From positions 35,800-99,799 of the forward strand of contig JBJXGZ010000087.1 in NCBI GenBank assembly GCA_046160625.1: DNA of 64,000 nt, written 5' to 3'. Both the position numbers and the translations under genes were made by a program. This DNA comes from M3007 sp046160625. Its GTDB lineage: Bacteria; Bacteroidota; Bacteroidia; Chitinophagales; Saprospiraceae. Below, piece after piece: positions 25,283 through 33,806 of the stretch. Positions within the stretch are counted from its first letter, which is position 1; each line of letters begins with the position of its first letter. Below the pieces are notes generated by a model, which saw only the letters and a program-made list of their open reading frames with translations, ran no database searches and was not told where the DNA came from.

Positions 25283-27616
25283 TCAAAATGGATATCCAAA
25301 AGAGAAATTCCAGTTCAAATTCTCCTTACGCCAGCTGCGCTTGCCAAAATTCAGGTCGTTTTTTACCCAGCGTTGACCTTCGGGCAAATATGGTTTTGAC
25401 AAAGGAATAGCCAGGTCGAGGCGCAGCACAAAGAACCCAAGATTCACCCGAAGGCCCACGCCCGTACCCACGGCCAATTCTTTGTAAAAACGATTCAGCC
25501 GGAACTGAGATTCCTCGGTAGCCCCCGGGCCGGAGGTGAGCCAAATATTGCCGGCATCTACAAAAAACGCCAATTCGGGATAGCGCCCGAGGGGTATTCG
25601 GTATTCTATACTGCTCTCGATCAATAGATTGCCTGTATAGTTGCCCACTTTCAAACCACCTGAAGCTGTATCACGGGCTACACTGCCAGGCCCCACAGTA
25701 CGCGGTGCAAAGGCTCGCACACTGGACGCTCCACCAATCACAAAACGGTCGAGCAGGGCTATGTTGCCGTCGGGGCGAAGCGGTATGCCCGCGCCCACGG
25801 CCATCCGAAAAGCGAGCACATTCCGTCCATGTGTCTTTTGATATTGCCGGTAATCCGACTCAACAAACAAGTTGAACGGGCTTTCCAAAGGATAATCACT
25901 GGGCAGGTATCGGTTGCCGATATAACCACTGACCTGTCCCGCAAACCGCTGTCTGAAATAAACAGTGAGTCGTCGGGCCGGTTCCAGGCGCTGATCGAAA
26001 GTGAAGGTGTAATTGGGCTTATATTCCAAAAAAGTCAGCAGAGCCCGGGAGGTTCCGGTCGAATCGTTGGGGATATCTTCGATCAATTGCCGGCGAATAG
26101 TCCTGTCACTGGCCGTGGAATATTGGAGCCCAAGACTGAGCGGATTTGCGGCCTGGACTACAGAGCCCCGGCGGTTCTTTTTCCACAAATAACCTCCCTC
26201 CACCCCAATGCGCTGGAAACTCAATCCAAATCTGCCCAATTCTGGCAGATTATATCGGAAACGATTGGTTTCATGGCGAAGGCTGAACTGTGTGGTGCCA
26301 AACGCCAGATTTCGTTTTTCTGGCAGGAACAATAGTTGGGGCAGACTGATTCGTGCTGACGCATCGCTTACAAGAAAGTCTTCAAAGTCAAAATTATCCT
26401 TGTTGGTGCGCAGATAGGCTCCATTCAGGGCGATTGATAGCGCTTCGGCGCCCCGAAAGGCATTTCGATGGTGGTAGGCCGTGCCAAGCCGCAGTCCATA
26501 GTAAAAACTTGGCGAAAACACCGCCGACAGCGTGGCTTCCACCCGTTCCGGGCGATGTGGGGTTAGAAAAACCTTCGCATCCAACAGCGTATCCGCTTCC
26601 GGCGACACATCAAAGCGGATGTTTACAAACTTGTACAGGTTTAAGTTCAGCAACCTGTAAATGGTTGTTTGATAGTCATGGAACGAGTAATATTCACCGC
26701 AGCGAAGGAATATCTGTTTGTTTATGACCTCCGGCTTGGTCCTCCATTGATGATAGACATATTGTACGCAGCCAATGCGCAAAGTGTCGGTTTGGTGCTG
26801 CGTGGAGTCGGTCTTCCGAGCCAAATCGTAGTCGGGATAAACGGTAATGGAAGCCACTCGATAGCGCTGCCTTTCTCGTTCACCGACTTCTTTTTTTACC
26901 CGTAGCGTCAGGTTCATGTCGCCCGGGGGGTTGAGTGTATCGGCTTCAAACAACAAGTTGTCGGGAGAAAAATAATACCAGCCATAATTGCGGAGTGTGT
27001 CGGAAAGTCTTTGACGCTCGGCAATCAGGTTTTCCAGATAGTAGGGCTGTGGTGGCTGCGCTAACGAATTCGGTCTCAGATCATAGATCGTGCGCATCAG
27101 AATACTGGAGTCGAATGGGAATACCACCTTATCCAATAATTCCCGCGGACTTCTCACCTGCACCTCGTAGTGCAATTTCATTTTACGTCTGCTGGGTTTC
27201 TCAGAAGAAACAATTTTTACTTTAAAAAAACCATCATTGGCTGCGCGCTCGACCAGCAATTCACGATGCCGGTTTGCTGTTTTGGGTTCGTACAAAACAG
27301 CTGCTTCCCCAAAACGGTCAGCAATGAAACTGCCAAAACTATTGGGTCGGCTGTTTTTGAACATATTGTACATTACAAGCCGGGGCCGCATCCAAAGTAT
27401 CTTTTTGTTTGGCCTAGGCAATATGACGGCCTTTTTCAGGTCAGTCTTGAGCAGTTTGGTTGAGCCGATATGATCCTCTTTTTTGATTTTTATTTTTGCG
27501 CCGAGGTAGAGTCGTTCTCCTTTTTGGAGATGGCTGGTTCCCGTACAAGCAGCGGAAAATATTGCGGCTAAAGCCAGCAAACCAAAAATCTTCCATCGGT
27601 CATTAAACGGTTTCAT
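25283..27616 (-). CDS. tamL: TamL-type outer-membrane lipoprotein (BamA/TamA superfamily)
   Basis: 777 residues. A lipoprotein signal with lipobox (FSAACTGTS, Cys about 24) is followed by POTRA-like domains (ERLYLGAKIKIKKEDH; then KVKIVSSEKPSRRKMKLHYEV). The C-terminal 16-strand Omp85 barrel has VIGGASSVRAFAPRTVGPG (the conserved substrate loop R), GVGLRVNLGFFVLRLDLAIPL and a terminal NWNFSFGYPF. Lipidated TamA homologues (TamL) are typical of Bacteroidota. With TamB they are thought to move phospholipids or proteins to the outer membrane. The gene start overlaps the tamB stop by 4 bases, so the pair is co-expressed. Confidence 0.9.
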   Translation of the reverse strand: MKPFNDRWKIFGLLALAAIFSAACTGTSHLQKGERLYLGAKIKIKKEDHIGSTKLLKTDLKKAVILPRPNKKILWMRPRLVMYNMFKNSRPNSFGSFIADRFGEAAVLYEPKTANRHRELLVERAANDGFFKVKIVSSEKPSRRKMKLHYEVQVRSPRELLDKVVFPFDSSILMRTIYDLRPNSLAQPPQPYYLENLIAERQRLSDTLRNYGWYYFSPDNLLFEADTLNPPGDMNLTLRVKKEVGERERQRYRVASITVYPDYDLARKTDSTQHQTDTLRIGCVQYVYHQWRTKPEVINKQIFLRCGEYYSFHDYQTTIYRLLNLNLYKFVNIRFDVSPEADTLLDAKVFLTPHRPERVEATLSAVFSPSFYYGLRLGTAYHHRNAFRGAEALSIALNGAYLRTNKDNFDFEDFLVSDASARISLPQLLFLPEKRNLAFGTTQFSLRHETNRFRYNLPELGRFGLSFQRIGVEGGYLWKKNRRGSVVQAANPLSLGLQYSTASDRTIRRQLIEDIPNDSTGTSRALLTFLEYKPNYTFTFDQRLEPARRLTVYFRQRFAGQVSGYIGNRYLPSDYPLESPFNLFVESDYRQYQKTHGRNVLAFRMAVGAGIPLRPDGNIALLDRFVIGGASSVRAFAPRTVGPGSVARDTASGGLKVGNYTGNLLIESSIEYRIPLGRYPELAFFVDAGNIWLTSGPGATEESQFRLNRFYKELAVGTGVGLRVNLGFFVLRLDLAIPLSKPYLPEGQRWVKNDLNFGKRSWRKENLNWNFSFGYPF

Positions 27617-30600
27617 CTGTTTCGTTTTTTGCCACCAAATTCTCTGGTTATGATGAATCCGGCCCCTGAATTGCGCAGGTTTGCCGAGGAAGCGTTGAGC
27701 AATTCAAACCCTCGTTCAGAAAACACGGTTATTTTCAAATCTCCTTTGGGCGTTAAAGCGTATTCCACCGAAGCATTTTCCAGGGCGCTGGTCGCCTCAT
27801 CTCCGTTTCCACTTACGGTTGTCCCACCTGAAAGCTTAAAGGTTAGGCGGTCTTCAAAAAATGATTTTTGCAAGCGCAATTGGTAGTTTGTAGAGCCTTC
27901 AGCCTGGCTTGCACCCGTATTGGTCGAGCCTTCAGTGGTCGCAAAATCCACGTCAATAAAAGTCAGGTACTGATCGGCCAAAGCATTGATTTGTCCCGTC
28001 AGGAAGCTCGTCAGGCCCGTTTGCAAAGGATTTCCACCGCCGCTTAGGCTCGTGGTGCCTACGGTTTCACCAATGAAATTGCGCAGCAGCAACACCCCAA
28101 ACACTTGCCGCGAAAGCAAATTCTTGTCGTTGTTCACATTGCTCAAAGCGTTTTCCACCAGGCCTGATTGTTGGTTGCCAAAAGTGGAGCCAAAGGCATC
28201 CTGCTTTTCAGCGGAGGCATAAATGAATACAAAATTAACGTCGGGCTGGGTTGCCGACCCTTTCACGGTTGTTTGTAAAAAAAATGTTTGAGGCCTGCGA
28301 TAAAGGGCAGCCTCTTCCGCAGATGCCACGGATAATTGATTGACAACCAATGGATAAGGGGATGCTTTGAATTTGTAACGCGCCTTTAAGTCCAACTCCG
28401 GGTAGCGCACATCACCCGTCCAGGTGATGGTACTACCAGTGCTTACCTCGAAGCTGCGCTTCACCACGGATTGATAAGAATAATTGTACGTACCACGCAC
28501 CAATTCCACCTGTCCGGCCAAAGTCATGTTGCCATTGGACAACATATCCAGTTGCAATCTACCAGTCGCCTTTCCATGAAAATCGTCGCCTGTGACAGGA
28601 TTGATCACGCTGTTAATGGTCAAATTAGAATCAATTTCGATACTTGCGCTGAGGGTGAACGGTTGGTTACTCACTGGCGCATCGTAAATTGGTGGACGAA
28701 CATATTGGCGCGGCGGAGGTAAAAAGTACACAATGCCTTCGTGCTGAAGGGCTTGCGTGGCTACATCATAGACGTAGGTAAAACTGGATTCCTTAGCTGT
28801 TTTAAGCGCCAACTGGATATCCGGATTGCTCAAAGGCCCGCGAATGGTGCCATCAAGGGAGACATACAATTCCCCAAAATACACCGGGTTTTGTTGCCGG
28901 GTTGAGTTCAATACCTGCCAGCGATCGGCGTGTAGGCTAAGGTTGGTTTGAATGTCCGTCCAATCTTTAGACGTTATTTTACCATTGATTTCCAAGGTCT
29001 TATTGTACGGATCACGCAGGGTTAAGCCATCTACCCGCACGCCAGATTCGGTAAATTCTAGGGGTGTTTCGCTCAACTGGTAACGTACATTCGTAAGCGC
29101 TGGCCTGAAAAAAGTCTCGTGCAATTGCAGCTTGCCGCGTACTTGTGGGGCATCTGCCGTGCCCTTGATTTTAAGGTGGGCTTCCGCCCAACCTTCCAAT
29201 TCCGAAAACAAACTGGTAACAAAAAGGTCAAAGTTGTTGTAGTTCAAACGATCAATATCCACCGCAAAATCAAGCCCGGTTTTGTTTCCTGCCAACTTCC
29301 GGGTCGCTCCTTCCACCTGGATGGATTGGCCATTTCCCGTCATCTTCAATTGCTTGATTTCCATATTGCCTTGGGTAATACGGATCTCATTTTCAGCATT
29401 TACCGCCCATTCCTGGTAGTCAATAACCTGCCGTGGCGCCAAAGATATCCGCGTTTCCCTGGCTTTTTGGTTCAACAACGCTTGCAATTCAAGCAGAAAT
29501 CGTTCTCTACCATCATCGCTGGAGGCTTTGAATGATACATTGGCGACATTGGCCAAAAACCGTCCATTCAAGACTGCATTTTCGATAAAATCCAGTTCGC
29601 CGCGTTTCACCAATGGTGAAGTCATAACAAATAAAGCCGCCGTGTCACCTGCGTAGGAACGCAGGTTGAGTGAATCAATATCCCATGTGGTGTATACAAT
29701 TTTTGGCGCTTGAATGCTGAGGTTGAAATAATTGCGTTGTCCCACCAGCGAGCCTTCCAACTTTACAGGATCAAGTTTGGTCAATCCCGGTACCAGGCCT
29801 GTGGTCAATACCTCCGTCTTCTGCAAATGCAATTTTACCGAGAGGGAATCAGTACTCACTGGCGGCAGAGCAGCCGTTCGATCCACAATAAAATATTGGT
29901 CGGCAATATTGGCGATGGTAGTTGCTAAGTCGGTCAAAGAAAAATACCCGTTGATTTCGCCTTCCAGCCAATCGGACGCAATGTTGATGTTGTTTTGGCG
30001 ATTGTCCAGTTTAATGTCCAAAGTCAGATCACCGGGTTGAATGTGTACCGTATCATACTGTAAATCAATCGTTTCAATCTTAACTTGCGCCGTCAATGTG
30101 TCTACTGACAAGCCTTCGGAATGGGAAAGGATCCGCATACAAACTGTGGTAGGGCGGTTGACCCAGCCGAACTCCCGCATATCAATACAATTCAGCGCGA
30201 TATCCAGGTCTAAAACTGGAATATTGGTGCGGAAATCGCCCGTAGCCCGAATCCGCACGGCAACCCGTTCGTCAGGCGATTGTAGCCCGGCGCTGAATTG
30301 TTTGCCCTTCACATCGCCGTCAAACGTGATGTCGCGCAAAATGAGGTTGTCCCAAATGAGGGAGTCAAATTTTCCTGTCAACTTCATGCTGGCCGTTTTG
30401 CCCAATTGGAAGCCTTCTCCACTCAGATGCGCCTTTAAACCAAGTGTTTTCAACGGACGCAAAGTGGTATCCACGGCCAACTGGTTGACAAGCAGGTTTT
30501 GGGCCACAAGATCCACTTGATAGGTACTGTCGAGCAGTGTGCCGTCCAAAAGGATTTCACCCAATCCCCCCAATCCAAGTTTGATCTTTCCCGAGGCATC

Positions 30601-32655
30601 TTTCACTGTGCCTTTCGCCTGTCCACTTATTTGCGTAAAATCGGGCAGGCGAAGCACTTCGTTGACAATAGAATCTGGCAAATAGCCCATTATTTCCTGC
30701 CGAGCCAGCGACCCATTGAATGTTACGTCGAAGCCCAATTGCGCAGGCGTTCTGACATTTTTTAGCAATCCTTTAAATGCGAATTGGCTATTAACTCCAC
30801 CGCGCTCCAGACGAAATTTCAAATCCGTGTTCAAGGCCGCTAGCGTTCCACGCATCGTACCACTCGCTTGCAGCATATCGGGGAATCGCAAACCTTTTGG
30901 GGCTAAAAAAGTAAAGAAACTATGGGGCGCATCCAGTTGACGAATTTGCAAATCCATTCCTATACGATCTGGATCATTCACATCGGTCAGTAAGCCGGAG
31001 AGGTCAAATAAAAGCGGAGGCCCCTCCACATTTGGAAAAGTTGGGCCAGTTTGCAAATCTCCAATGTCACCTTGAAGGGCCAATTGAAGACTATCCATGC
31101 TGCCCTTCAATGTGCCAGAAGCATTCAAATAGGCTGGCAATGGTTGCAGCAAAATACTATCCATGGGCGTTTCCCCCACCGACATAAAGCGAACAAAGTC
31201 GGCGCGATTCGTTTTTAATTGGCTGATATTCAGGTTCATACCCAACTTGGCAGGCTCGGTCAATCGCTGTACAGTGCCACTAAAGTTTGCGACCGTACCG
31301 CCTCCTGCTTTAAAACGGATGTTATCTGTTTTCAAGTTTTCCAACCAACCGTTAAGCGTGCCCGACACCTCGTAAGGCATGTCCGAAAGCCGTGACAAAG
31401 CCGAATTTTCCTGTGGTGGCAATATCACGATGAGATCACCAACGACGCCTTTGACGCGGCGTAATTGCACCTGCATCCGGTCGAAAGTAGCCGCGCGGTT
31501 TTTGAGCAACAGCACATCACCGTTGAGACTCGTTTGGTTCAGGCTGGCCAAGGCATTTTTGATTTCAATACTGCCTGGGGTGACGCGAATAGTGGCTTGC
31601 AAGCTGTGCAGTATTAATCCACTTTTGTCCTTGGCAGACAGCAAATTAGCGCTTACAAACAAGGTGTCTTTTTGAAAAGAAAAGTCCGGCAAACTGGCAT
31701 TGAGATCGCTCAGATCGAGATCGCCAGCATTAAGGTGGCCAGGCGTAGCAACGATTTCAGGATCGCGATAAGCAACGGCACTGTTTTCTATCTGAATGCC
31801 CTGTGCCTGAATAGCCAATAAGTCATTGGCCGATCGGAGATGAAACTGATCCACTTTAGTTTTAGCCAGATTGGCATCTATCGCCAATTCCGGCGTTGAA
31901 AAAATTAGCTGCGTACAGGTGATGTGCGCGTTTTTCAAAAGCAATCCGAAGGCTGGATCGGGCTTACCGTTGTCCACGGACTTTTTCTTTTGTATCAGTT
32001 TTATCTTGGAATCTGTAAGCGTGAAGCCGTCCAGTTCAAAATACAATTTTTTCAAGTCAACTTTGGACAGCGTTGTTTCTGCTGTTCCGATGTAGGCTTG
32101 GGTGGTGCTTTCTGCATCCTCGTCCTGGAGGAGAAAATGCACCCGTTTGAGTTGCAATTCCACCAAATCCAGTTGCAATTTCCAGGCAGAGGCAGAAGTA
32201 TCCTTGTAAACTGTATCTGAGGAATCCGCGGCGAATGCCCGCAGCACAAAATCCATATTGGAAATACTGTCTTTGGTATGCAGATATACCCCGGCATCCT
32301 CGAGGCTAATATTCTGTAATTCAATGGTTTGATTCAGCAGTTTCCACATTCCTATGGATACTTCCAATTTGCCAATGCACGCCAGAGTGTCGCCTTGTTG
32401 ATCAGGTAATACGAACTGCTCTAATGTAACAGTCGTTGGGAATTGTATTCTAACTGCGCCAATCTCCACTCGAGTGCCAAGTTTTTTCTGCAAAAAAGTT
32501 TCTGCGACCCTGGTTAGGCGTTGCTGTACAGCCGGTAAAGTGAGTGCAAAGAATACTATCGCTGTAAGCAAGAGCAGCGCAAAACAGGTATAGAGCAAGA
32601 AGCGCAGCAGCTTCCGCCAACGGGGATTTACTTTAAGATGGACAGGCATGTTCAA
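27613..32655 (-). CDS. tamB: TamB-like translocation and assembly module protein
   Basis: 1680 residues. An N-terminal membrane anchor (about residues 15-37, LLRFLLYTCFALLLLTAIVF) is followed by a very long beta-rich region of AsmA/TamB type repeats. The C-terminal DUF490 domain includes ERAFGSTFGNQQSGL-like sequence (actual DAFGSTFGNQQSGLVENALS) and VFGVLLLRNFIG. TamB spans the periplasm as a hydrophobic groove that carries phospholipids toward the outer membrane and works with a TamA or TamL barrel. Here tamL follows with a 4-base overlap. The length is within the range for Bacteroidota homologues. Confidence 0.93.
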   Translation of the reverse strand: MNMPVHLKVNPRWRKLLRFLLYTCFALLLLTAIVFFALTLPAVQQRLTRVAETFLQKKLGTRVEIGAVRIQFPTTVTLEQFVLPDQQGDTLACIGKLEVSIGMWKLLNQTIELQNISLEDAGVYLHTKDSISNMDFVLRAFAADSSDTVYKDTSASAWKLQLDLVELQLKRVHFLLQDEDAESTTQAYIGTAETTLSKVDLKKLYFELDGFTLTDSKIKLIQKKKSVDNGKPDPAFGLLLKNAHITCTQLIFSTPELAIDANLAKTKVDQFHLRSANDLLAIQAQGIQIENSAVAYRDPEIVATPGHLNAGDLDLSDLNASLPDFSFQKDTLFVSANLLSAKDKSGLILHSLQATIRVTPGSIEIKNALASLNQTSLNGDVLLLKNRAATFDRMQVQLRRVKGVVGDLIVILPPQENSALSRLSDMPYEVSGTLNGWLENLKTDNIRFKAGGGTVANFSGTVQRLTEPAKLGMNLNISQLKTNRADFVRFMSVGETPMDSILLQPLPAYLNASGTLKGSMDSLQLALQGDIGDLQTGPTFPNVEGPPLLFDLSGLLTDVNDPDRIGMDLQIRQLDAPHSFFTFLAPKGLRFPDMLQASGTMRGTLAALNTDLKFRLERGGVNSQFAFKGLLKNVRTPAQLGFDVTFNGSLARQEIMGYLPDSIVNEVLRLPDFTQISGQAKGTVKDASGKIKLGLGGLGEILLDGTLLDSTYQVDLVAQNLLVNQLAVDTTLRPLKTLGLKAHLSGEGFQLGKTASMKLTGKFDSLIWDNLILRDITFDGDVKGKQFSAGLQSPDERVAVRIRATGDFRTNIPVLDLDIALNCIDMREFGWVNRPTTVCMRILSHSEGLSVDTLTAQVKIETIDLQYDTVHIQPGDLTLDIKLDNRQNNINIASDWLEGEINGYFSLTDLATTIANIADQYFIVDRTAALPPVSTDSLSVKLHLQKTEVLTTGLVPGLTKLDPVKLEGSLVGQRNYFNLSIQAPKIVYTTWDIDSLNLRSYAGDTAALFVMTSPLVKRGELDFIENAVLNGRFLANVANVSFKASSDDGRERFLLELQALLNQKARETRISLAPRQVIDYQEWAVNAENEIRITQGNMEIKQLKMTGNGQSIQVEGATRKLAGNKTGLDFAVDIDRLNYNNFDLFVTSLFSELEGWAEAHLKIKGTADAPQVRGKLQLHETFFRPALTNVRYQLSETPLEFTESGVRVDGLTLRDPYNKTLEINGKITSKDWTDIQTNLSLHADRWQVLNSTRQQNPVYFGELYVSLDGTIRGPLSNPDIQLALKTAKESSFTYVYDVATQALQHEGIVYFLPPPRQYVRPPIYDAPVSNQPFTLSASIEIDSNLTINSVINPVTGDDFHGKATGRLQLDMLSNGNMTLAGQVELVRGTYNYSYQSVVKRSFEVSTGSTITWTGDVRYPELDLKARYKFKASPYPLVVNQLSVASAEEAALYRRPQTFFLQTTVKGSATQPDVNFVFIYASAEKQDAFGSTFGNQQSGLVENALSNVNNDKNLLSRQVFGVLLLRNFIGETVGTTSLSGGGNPLQTGLTSFLTGQINALADQYLTFIDVDFATTEGSTNTGASQAEGSTNYQLRLQKSFFEDRLTFKLSGGTTVSGNGDEATSALENASVEYALTPKGDLKITVFSERGFELLNASSANLRNSGAGFIITREFGGKKRNR

Positions 32656-32726
32656 TCAGCCCCGAAGGTTGGGTATTTGAAGCACTATGTTGTTACATAA
32701 TTCTGAGAAAGAATTGCACAATTCAT

Positions 32727-33683
32727 TTATTTCACCATCCGTTGCACCGCCTCAATGGCCTTGTTCGTCCGAGTCTCAAAGCCTCCCTGAATAATTTCAT
32801 AAGGTAACCCGCGGCTTTCCAATTCATTGCGCAGCCGCTCGAACATCCACTCGCGCTGGCCCTCAAATTCGCGCAGTCCGTCATTTACCCAGGGAATATC
32901 AGGTGCGCACAGCAGAAACAAGTCGTAACGCCGCGCATGGTTCGCCCAAAAAATCCAGGGCTGGCATTTTCCCATGAAGTAGACTTCACTCCACACTTGG
33001 GTGACAATCAATTCCGTGTCGCAAAAAAGCAGGCGGTTGGCTAGCAGAGCCATTTTGTCTTCATGATAGAGCTGGCCTCCCGCTACATGGGCAAAATCCA
33101 GTTCCGTAGAGTCCATGCCATATTTTTCGCAATACGTACGGCCGTATTCTTCTACAAAAACCGTCTGAAAATGCTCAGCGAGTTTTTCAGCCAGATAACT
33201 TTTCCCACAACTCTCTGGCCCTACCAGTGCCACCCGCTGAATGTAATGCGGGCGTACAGCTGGGGGCAATAATTCCCAATAATTAAGTGGATTTTGCCTG
33301 ATTTCTGAAGTTGGGATTGGAAAATTTTTTCGTTCAGGATCAATTGAAACGTGTTGAAAACCAAGACCTTGGGCAAGAAGTTTTTGTTTTTCTCCGCTTT
33401 CAAAAAGAAGTATAGTTCCCGTTGGCAGGTTACGAATCAAACTTTCCGAAAGTTTAGAACTTTCGGAAAGTTGTGATGCTGACGAACCAATCAAATGCCG
33501 AACATCCAGTTCCGGAAACGTTCTTTTCACCCAATGATAGCGCAGCCAGCCGGGAATTTCATCTGATGGTTTAGAACAGACCAAAACTGCCAGTCTATCA
33601 CATTTTTTGCACGCTTCTTGAATCAAAAACGCATGCCCTCGATGGAATAGGGCAAAATTGCCAAGGATAAAACCGTGTGTCAT
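32727..33683 (-). CDS. nadR: NadR-like bifunctional NMN adenylyltransferase / ribosylnicotinamide kinase
   Basis: 318 residues. Residues 1-145 are a nucleotidyltransferase fold with GNFALFHRGHAFLI (HxGH). Residues from about 148 are a P-loop kinase (VALVGPESCGKSYLAEKLA) with a lid and DLFLLCAPDIPWVNDGLREF. Together these match NadR, which turns nicotinamide riboside into NAD. The nucleotidyltransferase half contains a Ser-rich insert (SASQLSESSKLSESL) encoded by an inverted word repeat at 33440-33472. The insert looks acquired. Intact catalytic motifs suggest the protein still works. Confidence 0.85.
   Translation of the reverse strand: MTHGFILGNFALFHRGHAFLIQEACKKCDRLAVLVCSKPSDEIPGWLRYHWVKRTFPELDVRHLIGSSASQLSESSKLSESLIRNLPTGTILLFESGEKQKLLAQGLGFQHVSIDPERKNFPIPTSEIRQNPLNYWELLPPAVRPHYIQRVALVGPESCGKSYLAEKLAEHFQTVFVEEYGRTYCEKYGMDSTELDFAHVAGGQLYHEDKMALLANRLLFCDTELIVTQVWSEVYFMGKCQPWIFWANHARRYDLFLLCAPDIPWVNDGLREFEGQREWMFERLRNELESRGLPYEIIQGGFETRTNKAIEAVQRMVK
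33440..33472. repeat. Nested inverted repeat inside nadR-like gene
   Basis: AACTTTCCGAAAGTT (33440-33454) is followed, after 3 bases, by its exact reverse complement AACTTTCGGAAAGTT (33458-33472). Each copy is itself nearly palindromic. The architecture equals that of the CCCGGAACGCTGTTCCGGG element at 33739 and 50799. Confidence 0.85.
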
Positions 33684-33696
33684 GATATTTCTTGAC

Positions 33697-33725
33697 TTTG
33701 GAGATGGGAGCTTAGACTACTTTTG
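33697..33725 (+). promoter_or_regulatory. Bacteroidota-type promoter of the E1 gene
   Basis: TTTG (33697-33700), 17 bases, TACTTTTG (33718-33725). The predicted start of transcription near 33732 lies after the ATG at 33723, which therefore cannot be the translation start. Confidence 0.65.
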
Positions 33726-33738
33726 CATGCTTTTGTAC

Positions 33739-33789
33739 CCCGGAACGCTGTTCCGGGACGATCTAACTTTCCCGGAACAGCGTTCCGGG
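33739..33789. repeat. Dispersed nested palindrome (CCCGGAACGCTGTTCCGGG), copy 1
   Basis: CCCGGAACGCTGTTCCGGG at 33739-33757 and its reverse complement CCCGGAACAGCGTTCCGGG at 33771-33789, 13 bases apart. The flanks TTTGTA and TACAAA extend the inverted repeat. An equivalent element lies at 50799-50855. Confidence 0.92.
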
Positions 33790-33806
33790 CTACAAAAAAA
33801 CGCATC

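Noticed and set aside
33723..33806. ATG 33723 as start of the E1 gene
   Set aside because: It overlaps the promoter box and precedes the predicted transcription start; the extra residues only translate the CCCGGAAC repeat.
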